NCBI RefSeq assembly: GCF_001693255.1
Contig: NZ_CP016474.1
Location: forward strand, 638,661 to 702,660
Reading direction: 5' to 3'
DNA from: Picosynechococcus sp. PCC 7003
GTDB lineage: Bacteria > Cyanobacteriota > Cyanobacteriia > Cyanobacteriales > MRBY01
Length of the DNA stretch: 64,000 nt
Shown here: piece after piece, positions 44,970 through 54,998 of the stretch
Layout: every line of letters starts with the position of its first letter
Position numbering within the stretch: position 1 is the first letter of the stretch
Notes under the pieces: generated by a model
Seen by the model: only the letters and a program-made list of their open reading frames with translations
Told to the model about the DNA's origin: nothing
The model's database searches: none
Program-made: the position numbers and the translations under genes

Positions 44970-46439
44970 CTAGGAGCGGTTGGAACTGTAGGAACGGCGT
45001 CCCCGGGAGCGATCGCCTTTGTAGCCACCGCCACCCCCTTTGTAGTTAGAAGAGCGACGTCCGCTGCTGCGGCCACCTTTTTTCGTGGGCTTGGGTAAAC
45101 CAGTCGTCGTGCTGACTTCTGGCACTTCCCAATCTTCATTGAGCCATTCAGGGGAATTGGTGTCGTACATCATCTGCAGTACCGCCGCGGCGATCGCCTG
45201 GGGATCATACTCATCACCCAAACGCTTCACAATCGGTAAGAAAGAAGCCATGCGTTCGCCAGCTAAAGCTTCCCGTACCTGGGTTTCCAGGCGGGTTACC
45301 CGTTGGGCTTCCACTTCAGTCCGACTGGGAATCGTTGAAACCTTGAGGGACTGTTTGACGCGCCGTTCAATTTGACGCAACAGACGGCGATCGCTGGGTT
45401 CAACAAGGGCGATCGCGGTACCCGTTTTCCCAGCCCGGCCTGTCCGACCGATCCGGTGGATGTAACTTTCCGTATTATCCGGCAAATCAAAGTTGATGAC
45501 GTGGCTGAGGTTTTCCACGTCAAGACCCCGGGCCGCAATATCCGTGGCGACAATCATCTTGATCTTGCCTTCCTTAAAGCGACGTACCAGTTTTTCCCGT
45601 TGGTTTTGGTTGAGGTCACCGTGGTATTCATCGGCACTTTGGCCTGCTTCAACCAACTCGTTGGTCAACTCCGAAGCCGTGCGTTTGGTGCGCACAAAGA
45701 TGATCGCCGATTCCGGGTCTGCCATTTCCAAGATTGGCAGTAGCGCCTTGGTTTTTGACCAACCACGCGGAATCATATAGACCTCTTGGGCAATGCGGTC
45801 GGGGGTTACCTGGGGCTGTTTGATCGTGATGTTGATCGGATCATTGAGGAAATTTTCCACGAGATCCCGGATTGCGGGGGGCATGGTCGCCGAGAAACAA
45901 ACCGTTTGGCGAGTTTTCGGGGACTGACGCAAAATCTTTTTCACATCATCAATGAAACCCATGCTGAGCATTTCATCGGCTTCGTCGAGCACTGCCCAAC
46001 GGAGTTCCTCAAAGGACAACTTACCCCGTTCGAGGAGATCGATCACTCGGCCCGGAGTCCCCACAACAATGTGGACGCCTCTTTGCAAGCTGCGAATTTG
46101 CCGTTCCATGGATTGGCCACCACAGACGGTGAGCACCCAGAGACGACGGTCTACGGCGAATTCCTTGAGGGACTGGGTCACCTGCACTGCCAGTTCACGG
46201 GTGGGCGTGAGGATCAAGCCCTGGACAGTCTTTTGTTCTAGGTCGATTTTTTCGAGGAAAGGCAGAGAGTAGGCGGCGGTTTTACCCGTACCTGTTTGGG
46301 AAAGCCCGACTACGTCCCGTCCTTCAAGGATTGCGGGGATCGCTTTACTTTGAATCTCGGTGGGCTTTTCGAAGCCGATATTTTCTAACAGGTCAACGCG
46401 AGCGTCGGATAAGCCGATGGTTTGAAAAGAAGTGGTCAT
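44970..46439 (-). CDS. crhR: DEAD-box RNA helicase, CrhR-like
   Basis: CrhR is a redox- and cold-regulated RNA helicase of cyanobacteria. The Q motif and GLSQTGTGKTAAYSLP lie near residues 20-55. The DEAD box AVLDEADEMLSMG is near 153, the SAT motif near 183, and the helicase motif HRIGRTGRAGKTG near 320. The C-terminal tail is rich in Gly, Arg and Ser, as in RNA-binding RGG regions. The 489-residue length closely matches the Synechocystis protein. It lies 179 bases downstream of rimO, the same gene pair that forms the rimO-crhR operon in Synechocystis. Confidence 0.93.
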   Translation of the reverse strand: MTTSFQTIGLSDARVDLLENIGFEKPTEIQSKAIPAILEGRDVVGLSQTGTGKTAAYSLPFLEKIDLEQKTVQGLILTPTRELAVQVTQSLKEFAVDRRLWVLTVCGGQSMERQIRSLQRGVHIVVGTPGRVIDLLERGKLSFEELRWAVLDEADEMLSMGFIDDVKKILRQSPKTRQTVCFSATMPPAIRDLVENFLNDPINITIKQPQVTPDRIAQEVYMIPRGWSKTKALLPILEMADPESAIIFVRTKRTASELTNELVEAGQSADEYHGDLNQNQREKLVRRFKEGKIKMIVATDIAARGLDVENLSHVINFDLPDNTESYIHRIGRTGRAGKTGTAIALVEPSDRRLLRQIERRVKQSLKVSTIPSRTEVEAQRVTRLETQVREALAGERMASFLPIVKRLGDEYDPQAIAAAVLQMMYDTNSPEWLNEDWEVPEVSTTTGLPKPTKKGGRSSGRRSSNYKGGGGGYKGDRSRGRRSYSSNRS

Positions 46440-46618
46440 AAAAAAGTTGTAAGGTTTATGGATGGGTTTTTGCTAAGGTTTGACAAAAATTGGGAATGAC
46501 TTTTTTTGAGTACAATCCCTCCCCCAACCCTTTTCCCAAACTGGGTTCTTTGGAATAAAACCGATTGGATGCTTCTTAGCAGTCTGGACAATGCCGGGGG
46601 TGTGGCTGAACGGTCTAG

Positions 46619-47938
46619 TTATGCTTCCACGATAGTGCCGTAGAGGTCATAAATATCCGCAGCGGTAATTTGAACAGGGACAATACTGCCGAGGGAGGCT
46701 TCTCCGGTGACATATACGAGTCCGTCAACGTCTGGGGCAAACCGGGGCGATCGCCCGATTAATTCACCAGTCGCTGGGTTTTCCTGTTCGATCAGCACAT
46801 CCACCGTTTGTCCGACACAAAGTTCATTGCGGCGGGCAGCAATCGGCTGTTGAATTTCCATCAGAGCATCCCGACGGCTATCTTTGACAGATTGCGGTAG
46901 TTGGTTCGGTAAATCAATGGCAGGGGTTCCTTCCTCAGCGGAGAAAGTAAACACACCCACATGATCAAACTCGTGACGTTTCACAAAATCCACGAGGTGC
47001 TGGAAGTGTTCTTCCGTCTCGCCGGGGAAACCCACGATAAAGGTGGTGCGCAAAATTGCATCGGGTAACGCCTCTTTCAGGTCTTCAATGATGCGATCAT
47101 TGACGCGACCTTGCCAAGGACGATTCATCGCCCGAAGAATATCTGGATGAGAATGTTGTAGCGGGAGATCCAGATAGGGAATAACGTTGGGGGTATCACG
47201 CATCGCCGCGATTACCTCAGGGGTTAACCCCGTCGGATAAGCGTAATGGATACGGATCCAAGGTACATCGACGTCCCCCAAGGCTCTGAGAAGTTCAGCC
47301 AGTTTGGGTTTGCCGTAGATATCTTTGCCGTAGTTGGTGGTGATCTGAGAAATTAGAATAATTTCCTGGACACCCTGTTCTGCCAGTTGTTTAGCTTCAG
47401 CAACGATGGATTCAATGGGGCGCGATCGCTGATCCCCTCTAAGGTGGGGGATGATGCAAAAGGCACAGCGGTAATCACAACCTTCAGCCACCCGGAGATA
47501 AGCGACCGCTTCGTTGGTGGTGCGGTACCGGGGCACAGTTTCGTCGGCGATGTAAGTGATTTCTTGGGAAACTTCTTTGACGATCTCGCCCTGCTCAGTG
47601 CGTTGGATCACGTCAACAATCTTGTGGTAATCTCCAGTGCCTACAAGGGCGACGGCTTCAGGGAGTTCTTCTAAGAGTTGCTCCTGGAAGTGCTGCGCCA
47701 TACAACCGGAAATGACAATTTTTTTATTAGCTTCAGCGAGTTCGACTAGGGTGCGCACAGATTCGGCACGGGCATCCTCGATAAAGCTACAGGTGTTGAC
47801 GATGACGTAATCGGCCAGTTCCTCGTTTGCATCGACTTCATAACCAGCATTTACCAATAGCCCAATCATATGTTCGGAATCGATGCGGTTTTTTTCGCAA
47901 CCAAGATGGGAAATGGCGATTGTCGGTTTTGTGGTCAT
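46619..47938 (-). CDS. rimO: Ribosomal protein S12 methylthiotransferase
   Basis: RimO adds a methylthio group to an aspartate of ribosomal protein S12, using two iron-sulphur clusters. The N-terminal UPF0004 domain carries cysteines in [18 protein letters not shown] and SGCMA. The radical-SAM cluster motif is CDYRCAFC near residue 155. A C-terminal TRAM domain begins near 370 and contains [11 protein letters not shown]. The 439-residue length is usual. It heads a probable operon with crhR, as in Synechocystis. Confidence 0.94.
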   Translation of the reverse strand: MTTKPTIAISHLGCEKNRIDSEHMIGLLVNAGYEVDANEELADYVIVNTCSFIEDARAESVRTLVELAEANKKIVISGCMAQHFQEQLLEELPEAVALVGTGDYHKIVDVIQRTEQGEIVKEVSQEITYIADETVPRYRTTNEAVAYLRVAEGCDYRCAFCIIPHLRGDQRSRPIESIVAEAKQLAEQGVQEIILISQITTNYGKDIYGKPKLAELLRALGDVDVPWIRIHYAYPTGLTPEVIAAMRDTPNVIPYLDLPLQHSHPDILRAMNRPWQGRVNDRIIEDLKEALPDAILRTTFIVGFPGETEEHFQHLVDFVKRHEFDHVGVFTFSAEEGTPAIDLPNQLPQSVKDSRRDALMEIQQPIAARRNELCVGQTVDVLIEQENPATGELIGRSPRFAPDVDGLVYVTGEASLGSIVPVQITAADIYDLYGTIVEA

Positions 47939-48074
47939 GCAGTTTCTAGTAAAGAACGGAGTTCAGGTCAAGATCTAGGAACGATTTCTTAATGCATTTT
48001 AACGGATCTTGTCGCGATGCTGAAATATTTTTTGGGGATTTGTCAGCAAACGTTGTTACCATTTGCCCAAAAAT

Positions 48075-48707
48075 TTAGAGGAGTTGCTCCAGTTTTTGTA
48101 CCCAATCGAGCATGTTGTGACGATTGGCACGGTAGCTGGTGGGGTGGGCAATGAGTCGGACGGTGCTATGGAAGAGGACTTCAACTTCTTCGAGGTTATT
48201 TTCCCTGAGGGTATTCCCGGTGGAGACGAGGTCAACGATCGCCTCGGACATTCCAGTGATCGGGCCAAGTTCGACGGAGCCATGGAGGGGGATGACTTCG
48301 ATGGGGAGATCGAGATCGCGGAAATAGTCTTTGGCGCAGTTGACAAATTTAGAGGCCACACGGCAGTTGGGGGGAAGTTGCCGGGGATTTTTGTAGGGGC
48401 TGGCCTTGGGGACGGCAACGGATAGGCGACAACCACCGAATCCTAAGTCTAACAGATTTGCGACATCAGGTTTTTTCTCCCGGAGGACATCGTAACCCGC
48501 AAAGCCCAGTTGGGCCTGGCCATATTCGACATAGACGGGAACATCGTGGGTGCGCACCAGCATGGCCCGGGCGGTGCCACTGGGATCGGTAATTTGCAGT
48601 TGGCGATTTTTTTTATCGAGGAAGGCGCTAAAGTCTAACCCGATTTGTTGGAGGAGGGCGATCGCCTCTGGGAGGAGTCCACCTTTGGGAATGGCAATGG
48701 TAAGCAT
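48075..48707 (-). CDS. hisG: ATP phosphoribosyltransferase, short form catalytic subunit
   Basis: HisG begins histidine synthesis by joining ATP and PRPP. At 210 residues this is the short form without the regulatory ACT domain, which depends on HisZ. Family segments are [18 protein letters not shown] at the start, [12 protein letters not shown] near residue 90 and the PRPP-binding [14 protein letters not shown] near 160. The hisZ gene lies 43 bases upstream on the same strand, which fits the required partnership. Confidence 0.95.
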   Translation of the reverse strand: MLTIAIPKGGLLPEAIALLQQIGLDFSAFLDKKNRQLQITDPSGTARAMLVRTHDVPVYVEYGQAQLGFAGYDVLREKKPDVANLLDLGFGGCRLSVAVPKASPYKNPRQLPPNCRVASKFVNCAKDYFRDLDLPIEVIPLHGSVELGPITGMSEAIVDLVSTGNTLRENNLEEVEVLFHSTVRLIAHPTSYRANRHNMLDWVQKLEQLL

Positions 48708-48750
48708 TTTTTCGTTAGCAGTGGTTCAAAAATCTTTTAAGAAATGGGAT

Positions 48751-49965
48751 TTAGAGGGTTTCGAGTTTGGGTTCGCCACTGGGGTCAATCCAGGCGAGGT
48801 GGGTGATGTGGCTACTGCGGGCATAGGCATAAATTTCGGCCGGCGATCGCCCTCCCAGTTCTACCTCGACGCGCACCATTTCATCCCCTTGGCGCAGGGT
48901 TTGGGCATAGTGAAATACCTGTTGTTGGGCCTTGGGTTCCGTCGCAATCACTAGCCAGGCACTGCCAGCGAGTTGTTTTGGCAATTGGGGGCTCGCCAAC
49001 AGGCAGGTGTGTAATTCTTCAATATTTAAGCAAAAGCCAATGCCTGGATGATTTTCCCGTTGGGGATGGTACAGACCCAGCAGCTGATCATAGCGGCCAC
49101 CTTGACCCAAGATATAAGACTGATGATTGGCAAAATTAACCACTTCAAACACAATGCCTGTGTAGTAATCAAAGGTCTGAATTAAGGTCAAATCCAAGAT
49201 TATTGGCAATTGTCTGCGGGTACTCCCAGTTAATAACGCAAAGAGGGCCTTAAGATTAGCAACGATTTCCTGCGCCTCTGGCCCTAGGTCAAACTGACTC
49301 ACCCGCGCCAATACGGTTTCTGGCTCGCCCCGCAGATCAAAAATATCCAGGGCATAGGCCTTCAGTTCCGCGTCCAGGGGCAGCGTTTGTAAACCCACCC
49401 GGTCTAAATTGGCCACACAATGACGGACTGTTTCCCGTACAGTCTCTGGGAACGGCTCTAAAAGCGATCGCCCCAGGGCCGCCTCCCCTAAAATTAACTG
49501 CCAATCTTCTAGGCCCAGAGCATCTAGGGAATCCGCCAGGAGCAATAAAATTTCTGCATCGGCGACGATCCCCGCCGCAAAGAGTAACTCTACTCCCGCT
49601 TGGTAAAACTCCATTTGTTTACCGTGGCTGCCCCGGGGGGGATGGCGAAACACATTGGCCCGATAACAAAGCCGTTGGGGAAAAGTATTTTCGGCCATTC
49701 TGGTGACAGCCGCCCTGGCGATCGAGGCCGTTAACTCTGGGCGCAAACCCAAAGCTTGACTTTCTGCCGTTTGTAGTTGAATGACCTTTGTGCGATCCAC
49801 CGCCCCGCCAGCCGTGAGCGTCTCCAACCATTCCAAAGTAGAGGTGACGATTCGCTGATAGCCCCACTGTTGAAAAACCCGTTGGAGATTGTCATTAATC
49901 CAAGCCTTTTGAGCAACTTCGAGGGGTAATAAATCCCTGGCACCTGCGGGGGGTTGATGAATCAT
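48751..49965 (-). CDS. hisZ: ATP phosphoribosyltransferase regulatory subunit
   Basis: HisZ is a catalytically inactive paralogue of histidyl-tRNA synthetase that forms a complex with short HisG. The class II synthetase-like core is shown by PAGARDLLPLEVAQK, TSTLEWLETL and the motif 2-like region LCYRANVFRHPPRG near residue 100. Instead of charging tRNA it gives feedback control by histidine. The 404-residue length and a position just upstream of hisG support the call over a true HisRS. Confidence 0.92.
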   Translation of the reverse strand: MIHQPPAGARDLLPLEVAQKAWINDNLQRVFQQWGYQRIVTSTLEWLETLTAGGAVDRTKVIQLQTAESQALGLRPELTASIARAAVTRMAENTFPQRLCYRANVFRHPPRGSHGKQMEFYQAGVELLFAAGIVADAEILLLLADSLDALGLEDWQLILGEAALGRSLLEPFPETVRETVRHCVANLDRVGLQTLPLDAELKAYALDIFDLRGEPETVLARVSQFDLGPEAQEIVANLKALFALLTGSTRRQLPIILDLTLIQTFDYYTGIVFEVVNFANHQSYILGQGGRYDQLLGLYHPQRENHPGIGFCLNIEELHTCLLASPQLPKQLAGSAWLVIATEPKAQQQVFHYAQTLRQGDEMVRVEVELGGRSPAEIYAYARSSHITHLAWIDPSGEPKLETL

Positions 49966-49998
49966 GAAATCCGTTGTTGAGCTTTGCCGTCGCCTATT

Positions 49999-50931
49999 CT
50001 ACTTCTTTTTCCCGCCAAACAAACCGCCAAATAAACCCCCTTGCTTATCGGAGCTCCTTTTCTTGGCCCCTGGTTGGGTCTCTAGAGCACTGCCCATTAC
50101 TTTTTCTAGGGCTTGCTTGGCTTGGCGCACCAGGGGATCGGTTGGTTTTGAGAGATAGGCTTTTTTGATATGAACCTTGGCCATTGCCAGTTGGTTTTGG
50201 CTGAGATAGGACAGTCCCATGAGGGCGTGAGCCTTGATGCAGTTGGGATCGAGTTGGAGGGCGTCCCGAAATTCCAACACGGCCTTGGCGTAATTTTTCT
50301 TTTTTAGGTGTTCTTCACCCCGCCAGAGGGCTGCGTCTAGGGAAGATGTACTGGTATTTTTCGGCGGCGGCGGACTGGCGGTAGCACCTGGGGTGGCCAT
50401 GGTTTCCCCTGGATATTGGGGCATGGTCTCTTTGGTCTCGACTTTTTTAACCTTGCCGAGGTATTGGAGATAGACGAGGTTCAGTTCACTTAAGGTGGCG
50501 ATCGCCTGGGGAACTGCGGTCATCGATTGGTAATTTCCCTGGGCTAAAGCAGCCACCTTCTCACGATAGAGCGCCGCAATATTACCGGGGGTATTGAGGA
50601 GTTCCTGGGCTTCGGCTGTGGTGAGAGCCAGATTATCTGTTTCATTACTCAGTTGTTGGCTCAACTGCACAAGGATCACTTGGTATTCCGACCAGGAAGC
50701 TGGTTTAGACAATTTCTCGTAGGCCGGATTGACGAGCTTTGATAAAAATTCACTGGCCAAGCGTTTATCCATGGCCTGGGCTAGGGGGCAGGTATCTGGA
50801 TGAAGCCGTTGGGCAATTTGTAAATAGGCTTTGCGCACGACTTTTGGGTTCGCATCAATGGGCAAGCCGAGTACCGCAAAATGATCGACAATTTTCCGAG
50901 CAAATAATCCTTGGTTAATGGCAAGCGACAT
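49999..50931 (-). CDS. J-domain protein with C-terminal TPR region
   Basis: A 310-residue protein with a DnaJ-like N-terminus (about 14-75), FAVLGLPIDANPKVVRKAYLQIAQRLHPDTCP, that contains the HPD tripeptide needed to stimulate Hsp70. A central helical stretch leads to a tetratricopeptide segment (about 210-285; AVLEFRDALQLDPNCIKAHALMG). The tail is lysine/glycine-rich. It probably recruits a DnaK to client proteins held by the TPR; the client is not known. Confidence 0.85.
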   Translation of the reverse strand: MSLAINQGLFARKIVDHFAVLGLPIDANPKVVRKAYLQIAQRLHPDTCPLAQAMDKRLASEFLSKLVNPAYEKLSKPASWSEYQVILVQLSQQLSNETDNLALTTAEAQELLNTPGNIAALYREKVAALAQGNYQSMTAVPQAIATLSELNLVYLQYLGKVKKVETKETMPQYPGETMATPGATASPPPPKNTSTSSLDAALWRGEEHLKKKNYAKAVLEFRDALQLDPNCIKAHALMGLSYLSQNQLAMAKVHIKKAYLSKPTDPLVRQAKQALEKVMGSALETQPGAKKRSSDKQGGLFGGLFGGKKK

Positions 50932-50993
50932 ATGTTTGTGGGGGTCCCATTGACCTAATTATGACTAATTCTACAAAAGGTACAACCGTTTAA

Positions 50994-51845
50994 TTATGGT
51001 TTATATGAATCCGCAGCGTAATAGCTCTGAAACCATCCTTGGGCCTCCTGGAGCGCGGCACTTAATGGGGTGTGAATTTTTCCATTCGTCGCCAAGAGTC
51101 GGCCACTGCCCATGTCGAGGGGGGTTTGATCGTAGCTGGTGACGATGCCGCCTGCTTCCCGCAAGATACAGATTCCCGCCGCCATGTCCCAGGGTTGAAT
51201 TCCCCGCTCCCAGTAACCATCTAAACGACCACAGGCCACATCGGCGAGATCAAGGGCCGCCGATCCACCCCGTCTGACCCCCTGGGTTTGGTGGGTGAGG
51301 TAACAAAATTCACGATAATTATTGTCTTTGGTTTGGCGGCGATCGTAGGCAAAACCAGTGGTCAGGAGACTGTTTTGCAGCTGATCTGTTTTTGAAACTT
51401 GGATTGGTTGGCGATTTAAGGTGGCCCCTAATCCTTGGGCGGCGCGAAAGAGTTCATCGCGATAGGGATTGTAGACGACACCCACTAAAGGCTCGCCGGC
51501 ATATAGCAGGGCAATGGAGACCGAAAACATCGGATAGCCATGGGCATAGTTCACCGTGCCATCGAGGGGATCAATCATCCAGAGATAAGGGCTAGGTTGA
51601 TTTGTGGCTAACTGGCCAGTTTCTTCGGCGTGGATGGGAAAATCCGGTAGGTGTCTTTGGAGCAGTGCGATGATGGCCGCTTCGGAGGTGGTATCTGCTT
51701 CTGTGATCAGATCGCCAGGGGTTGCTTTTTCCCGAATCTGTTGGAGATTGCCGTAGTATTTCCTGAGGATTGCGCCGGCAGTGAGGGCGGCCTCTGTGGC
51801 AATGTCGAGGTAGGTTTGGCGTTCAGATAGGGAGGGAAGAGCCAT
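50994..51845 (-). CDS. Inositol monophosphatase-family phosphatase
   Basis: This is a magnesium-dependent, lithium-sensitive-type sugar phosphatase of 283 residues. The metal site is formed by HAEETGQ near residue 68, WMIDPLDGTVNYAHG near 85-98 and the C-terminal IQPWDMAAGICILREAGG near 215. Cyanobacterial relatives act on inositol, fructose-1,6-bisphosphate or histidinol phosphate, so the substrate is open. I use the ATG at 51,845 (MALPSLSERQ) instead of a TTG at 51,884. Confidence 0.9.
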   Translation of the reverse strand: MALPSLSERQTYLDIATEAALTAGAILRKYYGNLQQIREKATPGDLITEADTTSEAAIIALLQRHLPDFPIHAEETGQLATNQPSPYLWMIDPLDGTVNYAHGYPMFSVSIALLYAGEPLVGVVYNPYRDELFRAAQGLGATLNRQPIQVSKTDQLQNSLLTTGFAYDRRQTKDNNYREFCYLTHQTQGVRRGGSAALDLADVACGRLDGYWERGIQPWDMAAGICILREAGGIVTSYDQTPLDMGSGRLLATNGKIHTPLSAALQEAQGWFQSYYAADSYKP

Positions 51846-51937
51846 AGAGATATTTAAAGAAAAGAGATGAACAGAGTTGAACAAAAAAAGCGGCGATCGC
51901 CCCAGGATCAGAATTGGTAGTGGGGAGCTAAATGCCG

Positions 51938-52306
51938 TTAGTCTTCATCGAGGGGCAGACCAAAACGAATCTTACCTTTACCGAAGTTGCGCCCAAACTG
52001 GAGTTCATAAACCTCGTCCTCATCCTGGGTTTCTACCACCAAATCACTTTTGGCATGACTCACACACATGAGCGCGTAACCCTGGCGTTGCAGATCCGGT
52101 GAAAGCCCCATGGCATATTTTTGTTCGAGATCTCCCGACAAGACCCGCACAGCACAGGTGGTGCAGGCGCCATTGCGGCAGGAGAAGGGAATCTGGAACC
52201 CTTGTTTTTCGATGCTCCGCAAAATAAATTCGTCCTCAGGGACGGTAAAAGTCTGGGTTTCGTTAATTTGACGGTAATTAATCGTGATTTTGTGAGTTTT
52301 AGCCAT
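51938..52306 (-). CDS. Plant-type [2Fe-2S] ferredoxin with extended C-terminus
   Basis: A soluble electron carrier with the cluster ligands Cys43, Cys48 and Cys51 in SCRNGACTTCAVR and Cys81 in ALMCVSHA. At 122 residues it is about 25 residues longer than PetF, with an acidic then basic tail (EDEVYELQFGRNFGKGKIRF). This suggests a specialised, non-photosynthetic ferredoxin with a particular partner rather than the main PetF. It ends 92 bases before the stretch leading to the phosphatase gene start. Confidence 0.9.
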   Translation of the reverse strand: MAKTHKITINYRQINETQTFTVPEDEFILRSIEKQGFQIPFSCRNGACTTCAVRVLSGDLEQKYAMGLSPDLQRQGYALMCVSHAKSDLVVETQDEDEVYELQFGRNFGKGKIRFGLPLDED

Positions 52307-52377
52307 GGTTACAGCAGAAAAAATAAAAATTTGCCTTTTCCTTTAGTTATTGTATAATCATTAACCGTGCCCCATCT

Positions 52378-52464
52378 GGAGAGATGGCCGAGCGGTTGAA
52401 GGCGCAGCACTGGAAATGCTGTTTAGGGGTAACTCTAACGAGGGTTCGAATCCCTCTCTCTCCG
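52378..52464 (+). tRNA. trnS-GGA: tRNA-Ser (anticodon GGA)
   Basis: A class II tRNA of 87 bases with acceptor GGAGAGA/TCTCTCC and discriminator G. The D arm contains GGCCGAGCGGTTGAAGGC, the anticodon stem is CAGCA/TGCTG, a long variable arm is present, and the T arm has GGGTTCGAATCCC. The loop CTGGAAA gives GGA at 52,412-52,414, reading UCC/UCU. CCA is not encoded. A perfect TATAAT lies at 52,353-52,358. Confidence 0.97.
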
Positions 52465-52490
52465 TTCTACTAATTTAGAATCTATTTTTG

Positions 52491-52522
52491 AAAGCCTTAG
52501 ATGTATTGTCTAGGGCTTTTTT
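52491..52522 (+). terminator. Terminator downstream of tRNA-Ser
   Basis: AAAGCCTTAG and CTAGGGCTTT (52,491-52,500 and 52,510-52,519) form a stem with one mismatch and are followed by further T. It may also act on the converging ABC-F gene. Confidence 0.65.
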
Positions 52523-52541
52523 GTGGCTTTGAAGGCAATAG

Positions 52542-54461
52542 TTAGTGTTCCATTTCTGCCAGTTCTAACCACCGTTCTGTTTTCGCTTCGATGTCTTGGT
52601 TGAGGGCTTCTAATTTTAAAGAAAGGGCTTGTAATTGTTCGTAATCGACTTGGTTACTGAGTTCCGTTTGCAATGTTTCCCGCTGAATTTCTAGCTCAGG
52701 AATGATTTCATTTTCGAGGCGTTCTAGTTCCCGCCGTTGGTAGTTTGACAGGCGACGGGATGGGGCAGCTTTAGGTTTGCTAGGGGTTTGTGGTTTGGCG
52801 ATCGCCTCCTTTTGGGGAGGAGTCTCTGGTGGATTTTGGGCGGCTTCGGCCTGTTTGTAGTCTAAATAAAGGGAATAATTACCGGGGTATTGTTTCAGGA
52901 GTCCATTGCCTTCGAGGGCGAAAATCATATTCACGGTGCGGTCGAGGAAATAACGGTCGTGGGCAACAATAATCACGCAACCATTAAAATCTTCGAGATA
53001 ATCTTCCAAGATAGAAAGGGTTTGCACATCTAAATCATTTGTTGGTTCATCAAGGATGAGCAAATTTGGTGCCCCCATCAACACTTTTAGTAAAAATAAA
53101 CGCCGTTTTTCGCCCCCTGAAAGTTTGTGGATCGGGGCATATTGTTGGTCTGGAGGAAACAAAAATCGCTCCAGCATTTGGGAAGCAGTAATCTGGGTGC
53201 CGTCGGCGGTTTGCACGTAGGTCGCCACATCTTTTATGTAATCAATAACCCGTTGATTTTGTTTGTCTTCACCCAATAGATCATCGGAATGTTGATCAAA
53301 GTAGCCAATGTGGATCGTGCTGCCAATTTCGACGGTGCCGTGATCAGGTTCTAACTGTTGAGTAATCAGGTTTAAAAAGGTCGTTTTACCCGCCCCATTG
53401 CCACCGATAATCCCCAGGCGATCGCCAGGATTAAATTCATAACTAAAGTCTTTAATAATTAGGCGATCGCCAAAGCTTTTACAGAGATTTTCGACGACAA
53501 CAACTTTTTTGCCAATGCGCCGCCCCGGTGTATCAATTTCAACTTTATCTTGGGCTTCTTTGAAGGTTGTATTTTGCATATCGGCGATCCGATCAATGCG
53601 CGCTTTTTGTTTAGTACTTCTCGCCTTTGGCCCCCGCTTGAGCCATTCTAATTCCCGCCGCAAAACCCCTTTATGTTTTTGTTGGCTGCTAGCTGCTGCC
53701 TCTTCTGCCAGTGCTTTTTTCTCTAGGTAATAGGAATAATTTCCGGCATAGGTATACAGATCACCCCGATCAATTTCAATAATTCGGTTGGTGACTTTAT
53801 CGAGGAAATAACGATCGTGGGTAATTAACAGTAATGCCCCCGAAAATTGAGTTAAATAGCCCTCCAACCATTCCACTGAATCGGCATCTAAATGGTTCGT
53901 CGGCTCATCCATTAAAAGTAGATCGGGTTCCGAGAGAAGGGCAGAAGCAAGGGCAATGCGTTTGCGGTAGCCACCGGATAAATCACCGACTTTTGTTTCA
54001 AAATCATCAATGCCTAATTTACTTAAAATAATCTTGGCATTGGTTTCCACTTCCCAAGCATTGAGGGCATCCATTTTCTCGGTAATACTGGATAATTTGC
54101 CCATGAGGCTAGTCAATTCATCACCAGAAGCCTTTGCCATTTTATGGGATAAATCTTCGTAGGCTTTAACCCATTTCATCTGTTCGCTACAATTGGCAAA
54201 GATTTGATCTAAAACAGTATTTCCTGGATCGATTTCTGGTTGTTGCGGTAGATAGATAATTCTTGCCCCAGAACGAACCAACCGTTGCCCGCCATCAATG
54301 GGTTCAATCCCTGCAATCATTTTTAAAAGGGTTGATTTGCCACCCCCATTGACCCCAATTAAACCAACCTTTTTCCCATCATCAATACTAAAACTGGCGT
54401 CCCGCAGGATTTCCTTAATGCCAAAATCTTTCTTGATGGATTGCAGGGTGATAATACTCAT
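52542..54461 (-). CDS. ABC-F family ATPase (Uup/EttA-like translation factor)
   Basis: A 639-residue cytoplasmic protein with two ABC domains and no membrane segments. The first domain has GVNGGGKSTLLK near residue 38, LSGGYRKR near 163 and DEPTNHLD near 186. The second has GGNGAGKTTFLN near 356, LSGGEKRR near 443 and DEPTNDLD near 467. The linker between them carries the P-site tRNA-interaction region, and the C-terminus is a coiled coil (about 560-639) as in Uup. ABC-F proteins act on the ribosome, and Uup is also linked to DNA branch metabolism. Confidence 0.93.
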   Translation of the reverse strand: MSIITLQSIKKDFGIKEILRDASFSIDDGKKVGLIGVNGGGKSTLLKMIAGIEPIDGGQRLVRSGARIIYLPQQPEIDPGNTVLDQIFANCSEQMKWVKAYEDLSHKMAKASGDELTSLMGKLSSITEKMDALNAWEVETNAKIILSKLGIDDFETKVGDLSGGYRKRIALASALLSEPDLLLMDEPTNHLDADSVEWLEGYLTQFSGALLLITHDRYFLDKVTNRIIEIDRGDLYTYAGNYSYYLEKKALAEEAAASSQQKHKGVLRRELEWLKRGPKARSTKQKARIDRIADMQNTTFKEAQDKVEIDTPGRRIGKKVVVVENLCKSFGDRLIIKDFSYEFNPGDRLGIIGGNGAGKTTFLNLITQQLEPDHGTVEIGSTIHIGYFDQHSDDLLGEDKQNQRVIDYIKDVATYVQTADGTQITASQMLERFLFPPDQQYAPIHKLSGGEKRRLFLLKVLMGAPNLLILDEPTNDLDVQTLSILEDYLEDFNGCVIIVAHDRYFLDRTVNMIFALEGNGLLKQYPGNYSLYLDYKQAEAAQNPPETPPQKEAIAKPQTPSKPKAAPSRRLSNYQRRELERLENEIIPELEIQRETLQTELSNQVDYEQLQALSLKLEALNQDIEAKTERWLELAEMEH

Positions 54462-54487
54462 AAAAAGTGTAGTGATTATTTAAAGAT

Positions 54488-54937
54488 TTAATTATTCTGA
54501 GCTAATGAGTCCGTGAGAAGCTTCTCGAATTCCATTGGAAAAGGATACTGAGATGGAAAGCTTGCGTCATACTCAAACTGCATATTTTCAAGGGCTTCCT
54601 GATAGCAGTTAAGAAAAATATTTTGGAGGTGATTTTTTAAACTAGGGGAATCTCGGAGGATTTTCAGGATTTCTTTTTGGGTACGTCGAATGGTGACTTC
54701 CCAACCTCGATAGCATTCTTCTAAAGGGACATATTTTCGTTTGAGGGCATGTTCAAATAAAGTGGTTAAACGGCTTTCTATCTCGCGTTTTTCTCGCTTC
54801 CCCAAAGCCTCTATCTCCTCAATTAAATTCTCTCGATCAAGGGCTTGTAGGTTGCCTAATTTTAAATCAGAGATGGTTTGTTCAATCCATTGATAAAAGT
54901 CTTGATCATAGAGGGTTTTTGATTTTGCATGGGTCAT
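54488..54937 (-). CDS. DUF29 family protein
   Basis: This 149-residue, mainly helical protein belongs to DUF29, a family expanded in cyanobacteria. Characteristic parts are LYDQDFYQWIEQTISDLKLGNLQALDRENLIEEIEALGKREKREIESRL at residues 9-57 and the later FLNCYQEALENMQFE. Function is unknown. The gene is independent in context, between an ABC-F ATPase and thrS. Confidence 0.88.
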   Translation of the reverse strand: MTHAKSKTLYDQDFYQWIEQTISDLKLGNLQALDRENLIEEIEALGKREKREIESRLTTLFEHALKRKYVPLEECYRGWEVTIRRTQKEILKILRDSPSLKNHLQNIFLNCYQEALENMQFEYDASFPSQYPFPMEFEKLLTDSLAQNN

Positions 54938-54998
54938 AATCTCGCCCTCGTAATGGTGTTAAAAGGGGCTTACCACAGTAAACCCCTACAGATTCTAT

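Noticed and set aside
45372-46272. Several plus-strand frames of 95-151 codons opposite crhR
   Set aside because: All lie wholly inside the helicase gene on the other strand and show no domain.
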